A DNA stretch of 64,000 nucleotides from Pseudaminobacter sp047739745 (GTDB lineage: Bacteria > Pseudomonadota > Alphaproteobacteria > Rhizobiales > Rhizobiaceae). How positions within the stretch are numbered: position 1 is the stretch's first letter; every line of letters starts with the position of its first letter. The stretch covers positions 186,001 to 250,000 of the forward strand of contig NZ_JBLLVA010000004.1 in NCBI RefSeq assembly GCF_047739745.1. The letters are read 5' to 3'. Position numbers and translations under genes: made by a program. Positions 9,506 through 18,050 of this stretch are shown piece after piece. Under the pieces are notes generated by a model. It saw nothing but the letters and a program-made list of their open reading frames with translations, was not told the origin of the DNA and did no database searches.

Positions 9506-11403
9506 ACATGAGCTCGCCGCAACTCGATGAATTGGCGCGGCGCTATGGCATTGCGCGGGTGCTCGACGGTTTCGCCGGAAGGCAAGCGGTGTCGGATGAA
9601 ACGACAGTCAGGATCCTGGCTTCTCTCGGAATCGCAGCCGATTCCGACGCGGCAATCGCAGCGAGCCTAGTGCAAGCCGAGGGACTTGAACCACCCACCC
9701 TGCGAGCCGCGGCAGGAAAACGCTGTTACCTGCCCGAGTGGCTCGAAAACGGGAAAGCCTGGGGTATCTCGCTTCAGCTTTACGAGCTTCGGTCCCGCCG
9801 CAACTGGGGCATTGGCGACTTCGCCGATCTTGCCGAGTTCTGCCGCATTGCGGCTAGGGCCGGCGCCGACTTCGTCGGCATAAATCCGCTCCACGCCTTG
9901 TTCGTCTCGGATGCCAACCGGTGCAGCCCCTTCTCGCCTTCCAACAGGTTGTTCCTCAATCCGCTCTACATCGCGGTGGATCACGTGCCTGGTTATGAGC
10001 CAAGCCAGAGCGACAACGATGCCGCTGAGAAGCTGCGCAATTGCGAATTGGTCGACTATGCCGGTGTCGCCAATCTCAAGATCGGCGCGCTGCGCCGTGT
10101 TTGGCAGTGCTGGCGGCAGGACGCTGAGCAGAGGCCCTCCCCGTTTTCCGCCGAAGATTTCCGTGAATTCCGAAAACACTCCGGCGAGGCGCTGTGGCGC
10201 CACGCATTGTTCGAAGCCATTTCTGCAGCAATGGTGGCCAGGAACGGAAGCTCCGGCTGGAAAGGCTGGCCAGAGCAATTCCGCAGCGTGGACAGCCCGT
10301 CCGTGCAAGCCTTCGCCGAAGCCAGTGAAGACGAAATCCTGTTTCATGCCTGGCTACAATGGATAGCTCGGACCCAGTTGGCGCAGGGTGCGGCCACAGC
10401 GCGCCGTGCCGGATTGCGGATCGGCCTCTATCTGGATTTCGCCGTGGGCGAGACACCGGATGGATCGGCGAGCTGGAGCGACCCGAGCCTCTCTGTCCCC
10501 GGGATGAGCATCGGCGCCCCGCCCGACATGTTTACGGCGGAAGGACAGGATTGGGGGCTCGCGCCGACGTCGCCGCTCGCGATGACAAGAACGGATTTCT
10601 CTCTTTGCCGGCAGATGAATGACACCTTGATGCGGCACGCTGGCGCGCTTCGTGTCGACCATGCAATGTCGCTATGGCAGCTCTTCTTCGTCCCGGAAGG
10701 CGGGCGGCCCGACCAGGGGGCATATGTTCGTTATCCCGTCGAACGGTTGCTTGCCCTGCTGGCCGAGCAATCGCAACAGCATCGGACGATCGTGATCGGC
10801 GAGGATCTGGGCCATGTGCCGCCGGGATTCCGCGAGGTGATGCGAGAGACGACGATCCTGTCATACCGCATCCTGTACTTCGAAAAGCAGGACGAAGACT
10901 TCATAGCGGCCGGTGCCTATCCGCGCCTGGCGCTTGCCTGCCTCTCGACCCACGATCTCCCGACACTGAACGGCTGGTGGCGCGGCGACGATATCGACCT
11001 GCGGCTGGAGCATGGGTTCATCGATGAAGCCGCCGCCGCCACGCAGCGCTCGGCGAGGACAAGCGAGCGCGATGCGATCATCCGTTCGATGTTGGATACA
11101 GGCGCGTTGCCGGAATACGATTTCCCCGTAGTGCAGGCAGCCGCAAGCAACCCTGCGGCGCCTCTGCCGGCCGCGCTTGTCGTGGCCGCCCATCGTTTCG
11201 TGGCAAAGACCCCTTGCGTGCTCGCCGGTGTCCGGCTCGCCGATCTGACCGGCGAACGCCGGCCCACCAATCTGCCGGGCACGACCGACAGCTATCCGAA
11301 CTGGCGCCTCAAATCATCGGTGGCACTGGAAGACCTGCCGGACAGTGCACTTTTCCGCGCGATCACCGAAGCCGTGGCCACCGAGCGGCCGAGGGCACAA
11401 TGA
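9502..11403 (+). CDS. malQ: 4-alpha-glucanotransferase MalQ
   Basis: This 633-residue protein is a GH77 amylomaltase that disproportionates maltodextrins in the cytosol. Motifs: SLQLYELRSRRNWGIGDFADL near residue 90, LRVDHAMSLWQLFFVPEG (nucleophile near 386), IVIGEDLGHVPP (acid/base near 434) and STHDLPTLNGWWRG (near 485). Translation could start at the TTG overlapping the treZ stop (9502) or at the ATG two codons on (9508); the ATG is the more usual codon and changes little. The stop overlaps the treY start. Its place between treZ and treY suggests it lengthens short dextrins for TreY. Confidence 0.94.
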   Translation: MNMSSPQLDELARRYGIARVLDGFAGRQAVSDETTVRILASLGIAADSDAAIAASLVQAEGLEPPTLRAAAGKRCYLPEWLENGKAWGISLQLYELRSRRNWGIGDFADLAEFCRIAARAGADFVGINPLHALFVSDANRCSPFSPSNRLFLNPLYIAVDHVPGYEPSQSDNDAAEKLRNCELVDYAGVANLKIGALRRVWQCWRQDAEQRPSPFSAEDFREFRKHSGEALWRHALFEAISAAMVARNGSSGWKGWPEQFRSVDSPSVQAFAEASEDEILFHAWLQWIARTQLAQGAATARRAGLRIGLYLDFAVGETPDGSASWSDPSLSVPGMSIGAPPDMFTAEGQDWGLAPTSPLAMTRTDFSLCRQMNDTLMRHAGALRVDHAMSLWQLFFVPEGGRPDQGAYVRYPVERLLALLAEQSQQHRTIVIGEDLGHVPPGFREVMRETTILSYRILYFEKQDEDFIAAGAYPRLALACLSTHDLPTLNGWWRGDDIDLRLEHGFIDEAAAATQRSARTSERDAIIRSMLDTGALPEYDFPVVQAAASNPAAPLPAALVVAAHRFVAKTPCVLAGVRLADLTGERRPTNLPGTTDSYPNWRLKSSVALEDLPDSALFRAITEAVATERPRAQ

Positions 11404-14075
11404 TGCTGCCCCGGGCAACCTATCGCCTGCAGTTCCGCGACGGAATGGATTTCGATCGCGCGGTCTCGGCGGTGCCTTATCTCAAACGCCTCGGCATCAG
11501 CCATCTCTACGCCTCACCTATCTTCAAGGCCACGACCGGTTCGACGCATGGCTACGACGTCGTCGATCACTACGCGATCGATCCGGTTCTCGGCGGACGC
11601 GAAGGGTTCGAGCGTCTGAGCACCGCCTTGAGGCAGGCGGGACTGGGACTGATCCTCGATATCGTGCCCAACCACATGGCAGCGTCGCTTGAGAACGACT
11701 GGTGGCGCGACGTGGTCGAGTGGGGCGAGCAGAGCGCGTTCCGGAACCACTTCGATATCGACTGGCGCGAGCGGCTGACGCTCCCGGTTCTTGGCCGCAC
11801 CTACCAGGAGGCGCTTGCCGCAAACGAACTGTCCGTTCGGCTGGACCGGCGGCGGGGCGGGCTCGCGCTCGTCTATTTCGACAACAGCCTGCCGCTGCAT
11901 CCACGGAGCTATTCCGGCATTCTTTCCCGAGTGGACGACCCGCTTGCCGCGGAAATCGTTCAGCATGCATCGATGGCGACACCGGGCAGCGCGGCAGCCA
12001 TGCACGGCCGGATTGCGGCGCTGCTTTCCGACGAGGGGCCAAGACTGCGCCTGGAGAAGACGCTTGCGCAGCTTTCCGGGGATCCGCAGTTCATCGACCA
12101 AGTTCACGACGCACAGCCATGGCGACTTGTTTTCTGGAAGGACGCCAAAAAACATCTGAGCTATCGGCGCTTCTTCGAAGTCACCGGCCTCGTCGGCGTT
12201 CGGGTAGAGGACGACACGGTCTTCGACGATGTCCACCGGCTGATCCTGGAGCTGGTGCGATCCGGCCGGGCGGACGGGTTGAGAGTCGATCATGTCGACG
12301 GGCTGGCCGACCCGAAAGCCCATCTTGACCGGCTACGGGAGGAAGTCGGCCCCGACGTCTATCTCGTCGTCGAGAAGATACTGGTCGGCGATGAGAAGCT
12401 GCCGACGGACTGGCCGATACAAGGCACGACCGGCTACGAGTTTATCGCCAGCATGGCCGGCTTTTTTGTGGACAGCGCAAAAGCGGCCGAGCTTGATCGG
12501 GTCTACGCCCGTTGCGCGGGCGTGACCGCCGATCTCGAGGCCGAGCGGCGTGCCGCCAGGCGCCTCATGGTGCGCGACAATTTCGAGACCGAGTTGACCG
12601 CGCTGACGAACCTCGCAAGCGAGTTGGCCGCATCTATCGGCAGGCCGTTGCCGCCGGATCTGGTCGCGCAGGCTATCGGCGAGCTGATCGTGGAGTTTCC
12701 AATCTATCGGACTTACGGAACCGACAGCGGCATGCCCCAGCGTGACCGCGATTTACTCAGCGCAGTTGCGGAAGAGGTGCGCGCGACGGGTGAGAATGTC
12801 GGCGAAGCGGCGCTTGATTTCGTGCTCCGGCTGCTGACCGGAGAGTTTGCGGAAGGAGGGGCGGCGCGGGCATCCGACTTCAGGACGCGATTCCAGCAGT
12901 TGACCGGTCCGGTCATGGCGAAGTCAGTCGAGGACACGCTGTTCTATCGGTATAACCGGCTGATCGCGCTGAACGAGGTAGGCGGCGAGCCTGTCACGGC
13001 CGGCTCACTCACGGACTTCCACGCCAGGATGGCCGATCAACGCCGGCTTCACCCGGACGGAATGCTGGCCACCTCGACCCATGACACCAAACGCGGCGAA
13101 GATGCACGGGCGCGGCTCTATGCGTTGAGCGAAGCGCCCGAAATCTGGGGAAGTGCGGTCGAGCGATGGCGGGCGCTGCACGTTTCCCGCATCAAGCAGC
13201 TTGACGATGGCCCGGCACCGGAGCCGGAAACGGAATGGCTGCTTTACCAGGCGTTGGCCGGCGTTTGGCCGGCAGAGCTGAGCACCGGCAATGCCGCAGC
13301 TTTGGGCGTGTTGTCGAAGAGGTTTGCCGGCTATGTCGAGAAAGCGCTGCGAGAAGCGAAGCTGCGAACCGCCTGGACCGAACCGAACGAACCATATGAG
13401 GCGGCGGTGAACGACTATGCTTCACGCATGCTGTCACCGGACAACCGCGCTTTCCTGGACGATTTTTCAGCGACGCTGCAACCGTTCATCCGCGTTGGTG
13501 CCCTGAACAGTCTTGCCCAGACCCTGATCAAGATGACAGCACCGGGCATTCCCGACATCTATCAGGGAACGGAAATTTCGGATTTGAGCCTGGTCGATCC
13601 GGACAACCGTCGTGCGGTCGATTTCGAGATGCTTGCAACGCGCTTGACCTCCTCAGAACCATTTTTCTCCGAAAACAACATCCTCGACGGTACGGCGAAG
13701 CAGCGGTTGATCGCGGACTGCCTGAAATTTCGTGCCTCACATCAAGATCTTTTCGCGCGGGGTTCATATGTGCCGTTGCAGGTTTCCGGCGAAAGGAGCG
13801 ACAATCTTGTCGCCTTCATGCGAGTTCTCGGTGATGACCTCGCAATAGTCGCAGTTCCGCGACTAATCTTTCCGCTTTGCGAGCACACGCTGAGGTGGGA
13901 CGATTCCGAATTCTGGTTGCGGACCCACATTGGAATGCCTGTGGGCTGCGAAGATCGCGCGCTTTATAACCTTTTCACAGGCGAGCGCTTCAAGATCGCG
14001 GACCGGCTCCTGGCCGCCGCCGATCTCTTCGGGGCATCCCCGATAACGATGCTCGTTAGCCGAAAGCGGGGCTGA
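11400..14075 (+). CDS. treY: Maltooligosyltrehalose synthase TreY
   Basis: TreY (GH13_26, 891 residues from the first ATG of an ATGATG pair) converts the reducing-end alpha-1,4 link of a maltodextrin into an alpha,alpha-1,1 trehalose link. Diagnostic motifs: ATYRLQFRDGMDFDRA at the N terminus, LGISHLYASPIFKATTGSTHGYDV, DIVPNHMA, GLRVDHVDGLADP (nucleophile near 297), YLVVEKIL (acid/base) and STHDTKRGEDARARL. The open frame runs further upstream inside malQ, but homology begins only at this ATG. Last gene of the operon; the next gene is on the opposite strand nine bases away. Confidence 0.95.
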   Translation: MMLPRATYRLQFRDGMDFDRAVSAVPYLKRLGISHLYASPIFKATTGSTHGYDVVDHYAIDPVLGGREGFERLSTALRQAGLGLILDIVPNHMAASLENDWWRDVVEWGEQSAFRNHFDIDWRERLTLPVLGRTYQEALAANELSVRLDRRRGGLALVYFDNSLPLHPRSYSGILSRVDDPLAAEIVQHASMATPGSAAAMHGRIAALLSDEGPRLRLEKTLAQLSGDPQFIDQVHDAQPWRLVFWKDAKKHLSYRRFFEVTGLVGVRVEDDTVFDDVHRLILELVRSGRADGLRVDHVDGLADPKAHLDRLREEVGPDVYLVVEKILVGDEKLPTDWPIQGTTGYEFIASMAGFFVDSAKAAELDRVYARCAGVTADLEAERRAARRLMVRDNFETELTALTNLASELAASIGRPLPPDLVAQAIGELIVEFPIYRTYGTDSGMPQRDRDLLSAVAEEVRATGENVGEAALDFVLRLLTGEFAEGGAARASDFRTRFQQLTGPVMAKSVEDTLFYRYNRLIALNEVGGEPVTAGSLTDFHARMADQRRLHPDGMLATSTHDTKRGEDARARLYALSEAPEIWGSAVERWRALHVSRIKQLDDGPAPEPETEWLLYQALAGVWPAELSTGNAAALGVLSKRFAGYVEKALREAKLRTAWTEPNEPYEAAVNDYASRMLSPDNRAFLDDFSATLQPFIRVGALNSLAQTLIKMTAPGIPDIYQGTEISDLSLVDPDNRRAVDFEMLATRLTSSEPFFSENNILDGTAKQRLIADCLKFRASHQDLFARGSYVPLQVSGERSDNLVAFMRVLGDDLAIVAVPRLIFPLCEHTLRWDDSEFWLRTHIGMPVGCEDRALYNLFTGERFKIADRLLAAADLFGASPITMLVSRKRG

Positions 14076-14083
14076 TTGTTCGC

Positions 14084-14374
14084 TTACTTTTTTGTCGTGC
14101 GCTTCGGCTTTCCGGCAGCTTGGCCCGACGGAGCGCCTTTCTCGGCGTTGCGGGAACCCGTTCTCCCGGCCCGACGCCCGCTTGTAAGGCTTCCGCCTGG
14201 CAGATCTGCGTCCAGCCCGGATTCGGCCGGGCCGGTTTGTCCCACCGCGTCTTCTTCCTCAATCTCCCGCATTGCCTGTCGCCAATGGCGCTCATGGTCA
14301 CCCTCGGGACGGCCCTCACGTTCCCAAATCTCGTGCGCACGCGTTCTTATCCGCTCTTCCTTCCCTGTATCCAT
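14084..14374 (-). CDS. DUF2934 small hydrophilic protein
   Basis: A 96-residue, strongly charged protein. Residues 8-36 (RIRTRAHEIWEREGRPEGDHERHW) match the short motif of DUF2934, which occurs in many small rhizobial proteins of unknown function. The rest is low-complexity, Gly/Arg/Lys-rich and ends in KPKRTTKK, so it is probably disordered and possibly nucleic-acid-binding, which is inference only. It is convergent with treY, nine bases apart. DUF2934 genes often lie near glycogen/trehalose genes in rhizobia, which I recall but cannot verify here. No function is assigned. Confidence 0.75.
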   Translation of the reverse strand: MDTGKEERIRTRAHEIWEREGRPEGDHERHWRQAMREIEEEDAVGQTGPAESGLDADLPGGSLTSGRRAGRTGSRNAEKGAPSGQAAGKPKRTTKK

Positions 14375-15187
14375 CAGGCGCTCCTTTCTTTACTCCTCCC
14401 GTTGATCTGACGGACGCCACCCTTTTTACGTGATTGCCGGCGAACATGAACACCTCGCTGAGGTGTCATCGACGTTCATGTCTACGCGATAGCACCACCG
14501 GCAAGGCCTTACTGGACGGCAATCCGGAAGCATCGCTGTCGATGACATTCTGTCCCTTCAGCAAACGAATGATGGCATCGACCGAGCCGGGTTCCGAAAG
14601 CACCGGTTTGCTGCGAGAACGCCACAGTATCAATGATAAGAACCGAGCAATCGACCTCAAGGGATCCTCCTGACATCGGCCCGAACAACCCCGAGGAAAC
14701 TTTGTTCCAAGCGGCGGGCGGGCGATCGAGCGTGTCGACGCGCCAATCCTTTCTTTGTGGCAAGGTCTGCATTCTCGGGAACATTCAAGCCAATGGCGTG
14801 TTAGGCGGCGGATTCCGTAAGCTGCGCGATCATGCACAGCGGCAAGACATGGGTCGGAGTCTCACTGCGGCGAAACCCGAGGGACGGCGATGTTAACCGA
14901 TTGGGATCAGATCGCGCTGGCCGAAGCAATCGCCGATTTGCTTGTACTTTTCGAACAGCCGAGTTGTCGTTGGGATTCGAGCGGCGCAGATGACGCGATC
15001 CGCCAGCTTCACGATGTGACGGCGCGTGATCCCGAGCTAAGTTCCCCAGCCAGCATCAAGGATGTTCTTTCGATCCTTAGTCGTCTTTCTGGAGCCGCGT
15101 CGTTGGACTCCTGACCGCCGACGATAACGGCGCCGTTCGCTCAGTGTCCTTCGGCGAGGAAGGACGTGCCACCAAGCTGATAGCAGG
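14375..15187. other. Mostly non-coding spacer
   Basis: Apart from one weak small open frame (described separately at 14890) I see no convincing gene in these 813 bases. Competing open frames on both strands lack family resemblance and good ribosome-binding sites. The DUF2934 gene reads leftward and the GT87 gene rightward, so their promoters should lie here, but no clear pair of promoter hexamers stands out. Confidence 0.5.
14890..15114 (+). CDS. Small hypothetical protein, 74 residues
   Basis: I do not recognise this protein. It starts at an ATG with GAGGGA five bases upstream, a good ribosome-binding site, and reads as a helical, slightly acidic soluble protein with no membrane segment (MLTDWDQIALAEAIADLL at the N terminus). 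It could be a genuine orphan, or chance in GC-rich DNA. The ribosome-binding site and amphipathic pattern are the only support. Confidence 0.35.
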   Translation: MLTDWDQIALAEAIADLLVLFEQPSCRWDSSGADDAIRQLHDVTARDPELSSPASIKDVLSILSRLSGAASLDS

Positions 15188-16387
15188 ATGAGATTTCTCG
15201 ACGTCACTTCCGTGGTTTCCCGCTCCAACGCTGCGAGTCACGAGGGCAATTCAGGCGTGTTGCGGCTTGCCGTCACCCTGGCCTTGGCGTTGGCAGCGTC
15301 GTGGGCAATCGCCACCGAGCTTCCCCGCCTCGTTTCGGCTCATGCATTGTGGGATTTCGGTGCATTCATCGCGTCAGGGCGGGCGGCTGCGCAAGGCCTC
15401 GATCCTTACGGAATTTACCCGCCCCTCACACCACACGTGGTCGTCCCCGGGTTCGAGACCTGGAACCCGAACCTGAACCCACCCATTTCCGCGCTGCTTT
15501 TCCAACTCTTCGACATTGCCGAACCGCGCACCTCGCTTTGGGTCTGGCTGGGCATTTCGATCGCGTGCTACACGGCGGCGGTTGTGCTGCTTGTGCAGCG
15601 CTACACGCGTGGCATGGAAGCCATCCTTGTCGGCATATGGGCTTTCGGCCTCGCCGGCTTCCTGGATGCGCTCTATCTGGGCCAGATCTATCTGCCCTTC
15701 GTGCTCGCGGCGGTCGGGGCATGGTTGCTCCTGGAGCGCGGCGAGAATTTCTGGTCCGGAATCCTGATCGGCCTGCTGGTCGCCATGAAGCCTAATTTTC
15801 TCGTCTGGCCGACCCTTCTTTTCCTGTCCGGCCATCGGGTTTCGCCACTCATCTCCTTTGTCACGGCGGCTGCGATCAGCGCCGTCCCCCTGGCGGTATT
15901 CGGACCGGACATCTATTGGCGGTGGTTGACGATAGTCGCTTCCGACGGGGAGCGGGCCTATTTCCTGACGAACGCGTCCTTTGCCGGCTTGGCTGCGCGC
16001 ATTGGCATGCCTGCAGCAGGTGTGGTGCTCAGTGGCCTGCTTCTCGCTGGCCTGGCGGCCTGGGCATATTGGCGGCGCCCTACGGTCATCCGGGCAAGCA
16101 GTTTTGGCCTTCTTGCCGCTGTGCTCGCTTCACCGCTGGGATGGATTCACTACACTCTGTTTCTTCTTCCTGTTCTTCTACGATACTGGCGCCGCAGCCC
16201 GACATGGCTTGTCGCGGCGCTGCTGATCATTCCGGCGCCATATATCATCTCACAGTTCGGAGAGCCGGTCTGGGTCGAGTTTACCGTCGGCTCCGCCTAT
16301 GGGTGGGCGCTGGTTCTTTTTCTGGTTGTATTGATAGCTGACGAGTGGCGCGGCGCGGCATCCACGCCCGATGATTTCGCGAGATAG
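15188..16387 (+). CDS. GT87-type polytopic glycosyltransferase (DUF2029)
   Basis: A 399-residue integral membrane protein with about ten hydrophobic segments. After the first segment it has LWDFGAFIASGRAAAQGLDPYGIYPP (reading in two parts, about residues 54-79), an acidic first-loop motif followed by Gly-Leu-Asp-Pro-Tyr, as in the GT87/DUF2029 family of GT-C enzymes that use polyprenyl-phosphate sugars (for example mycobacterial mannosyltransferases). The sugar and acceptor cannot be read from sequence. The next genes, on the opposite strand, look like a polyprenyl-phosphoryl-arabinose pathway, so it may act on the same glycan. Its 3' end overlaps the neighbouring convergent gene by 91 bases. 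Confidence 0.75.
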   Translation: MRFLDVTSVVSRSNAASHEGNSGVLRLAVTLALALAASWAIATELPRLVSAHALWDFGAFIASGRAAAQGLDPYGIYPPLTPHVVVPGFETWNPNLNPPISALLFQLFDIAEPRTSLWVWLGISIACYTAAVVLLVQRYTRGMEAILVGIWAFGLAGFLDALYLGQIYLPFVLAAVGAWLLLERGENFWSGILIGLLVAMKPNFLVWPTLLFLSGHRVSPLISFVTAAAISAVPLAVFGPDIYWRWLTIVASDGERAYFLTNASFAGLAARIGMPAAGVVLSGLLLAGLAAWAYWRRPTVIRASSFGLLAAVLASPLGWIHYTLFLLPVLLRYWRRSPTWLVAALLIIPAPYIISQFGEPVWVEFTVGSAYGWALVLFLVVLIADEWRGAASTPDDFAR

Positions 16388-17958
16388 ATCCGCCAGAAAG
16401 CGGTCTCGCGCGCCAGTTGGTAGTGAGCGGCGATATAAGCCCCATAGATTTGCCACATGCCGTTTGCGGTACGCCGCTCCAGCGGGGATTTCGGCTCCAT
16501 GACAATCTGCACGTCAGCGAAAATCTCCTCTGGTGGGAAGTTCTGCCCGTTGAGGGTTCGACCCCAATGGTACCAGGTGCTGTCGCCCCGCGGCGGCTGC
16601 AGGCCGAGGCCCGCCGAGAATGGGCCGACGAAATCCAGCACCATGACCCGGTTCGGATCGGGCAGACTGGCAAGCGCCCCTGCCCCGTCTCGCAAAGTTT
16701 CAATGTACCGGGTGAAACGCGGATATGCCCCATCGCTCCACATTCGAGCTAGTCTGATCCCTTCGAAGTTCCGCAAAGGGATCTCGTCGCCCTGCCGGCT
16801 TGCCGCCAGCCCGGTGTGCAATCCGAGCGAAAGCCCGTTCTGCACCGAGGCCGGCAGGATAAGCACCAGCAGCAAGAGCGGCAGTCCGGGAGCGAAAGCG
16901 TTCCAGCGGTTCCTCTCGGTCTGCCGCGCACGAGCCAATGCTTCGGCTGCAACGGCGGCGCCGGCAGCAAGGGTCGGGATTGCCGCAGCCTGGAAGTTCT
17001 GCTCGATAAGCAGGACGCCTGTAGCCGCGCAGAAGCCCACAAACAGCAGATCGCCCAAACGTTTCCTGCCGACGACAAGCAAGAGAACGAAGATGCAGTA
17101 GACAAGGACATCGGCGAAATTCCGCAGGACGGTTAGAACGAGCGCTCGAAAGCTCGGCAAGCCGCCGCTCACCCGTGCTGCAAGCCTGAGATCCGAGACA
17201 TGGCTAGCGGTGCCGCCCCACGCAAGCTCTACCAGAACACCGGCGACGAGGCAGGTGAGGATTGCGGGCATCGCCCATCCGCGCCCTCGCCTGTCAAGCA
17301 GCATCAATGCAAGGAAGGCCAAAGCGACAACGCCATAGGTAGCCTTCAGGTAGAGCATCAGGAGCACAAGAAAGGCTCCGCAGAGGACATCGAGCCCGGT
17401 CTGTCTGCGGCTCGGTGTCGCCGGCGGCAGGTACATCACGAGCAGAAGGCCTAGCGCAGACCACCCGACCCGGTTGTAGAACATGGCGAAGGAGAGATCG
17501 GTGATCCTTTCACCGGAATTCACCGGTGCGGCTGCAATGAGGAGCAGGAACAACGCGAGTGGGAGGCCGATGGCCGGCCGCATCCTTGTGCCGACCACAT
17601 GAGCCGCAATCAGCGCCAGCGCGAGGACGACCAGCCCCATTCCGACCGGCATGGCGGCTGCTAAACTGCCGGAAAGACCGTATCCGGCAGCGGGTATGTA
17701 GTAGGCCAGCGGCCCGAGCGAACTGTGGAAATCCACATTCGGAACCTGACCCGCCGCGATTCGATATGCACCGTCGAGGAAGACGAACAGGTCATTCAGA
17801 TATTTGGTTGTGACCGTCTGACCGGGCGCCGCCAGAAGAACTGCAAGCACCATTCCGAAGCAGACGATCAGCGCGGGGACCGGCATCCGCAGCCGACGTG
17901 GAAGTCGATCGGCATCGGTCGTTTCGGCCAGGCCGGGTTCCGGGACTCTTTGCAGCAT
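16297..17958 (-). CDS. GT-C-like integral membrane protein (paralogue 1)
   Basis: A 553-residue polytopic protein with about 12 hydrophobic segments. Its first loop has NDLFVFLDGAYRIAAGQ then VPNVDFHSSLGPLAYY, the Asp-containing pattern 'D-x6-G...G-x-x-P-x-x-DF...PL-x-YY' found in GT-C glycosyltransferases that take sugar from polyprenyl phosphates on the outer membrane face. It is clearly paralogous to the next gene (18051-19706) over its whole length, including the C-terminal WRI motif. Given the DprE1/DprE2/UbiA/GtrA genes alongside, a D-arabinofuranosyltransferase role is my inference. In this copy the first-loop dyad is Asn-Asp where its sister has Asp-Glu. The tail after WRIYLA is not conserved and overlaps the convergent GT87 gene. 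Confidence 0.7.
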   Translation of the reverse strand: MLQRVPEPGLAETTDADRLPRRLRMPVPALIVCFGMVLAVLLAAPGQTVTTKYLNDLFVFLDGAYRIAAGQVPNVDFHSSLGPLAYYIPAAGYGLSGSLAAAMPVGMGLVVLALALIAAHVVGTRMRPAIGLPLALFLLLIAAAPVNSGERITDLSFAMFYNRVGWSALGLLLVMYLPPATPSRRQTGLDVLCGAFLVLLMLYLKATYGVVALAFLALMLLDRRGRGWAMPAILTCLVAGVLVELAWGGTASHVSDLRLAARVSGGLPSFRALVLTVLRNFADVLVYCIFVLLLVVGRKRLGDLLFVGFCAATGVLLIEQNFQAAAIPTLAAGAAVAAEALARARQTERNRWNAFAPGLPLLLLVLILPASVQNGLSLGLHTGLAASRQGDEIPLRNFEGIRLARMWSDGAYPRFTRYIETLRDGAGALASLPDPNRVMVLDFVGPFSAGLGLQPPRGDSTWYHWGRTLNGQNFPPEEIFADVQIVMEPKSPLERRTANGMWQIYGAYIAAHYQLARETAFWRIYLAKSSGVDAAPRHSSAINTTRKRTSAHP

Positions 17959-18050
17959 TCAGCCAGTCCCCTCAAAGCCTGGAGAGGACCCGAACAGGAA
18001 CCGGGAGACTGGATGTGAGCCGATCCGGGCAGATGACGTCTTGAGCCAGT

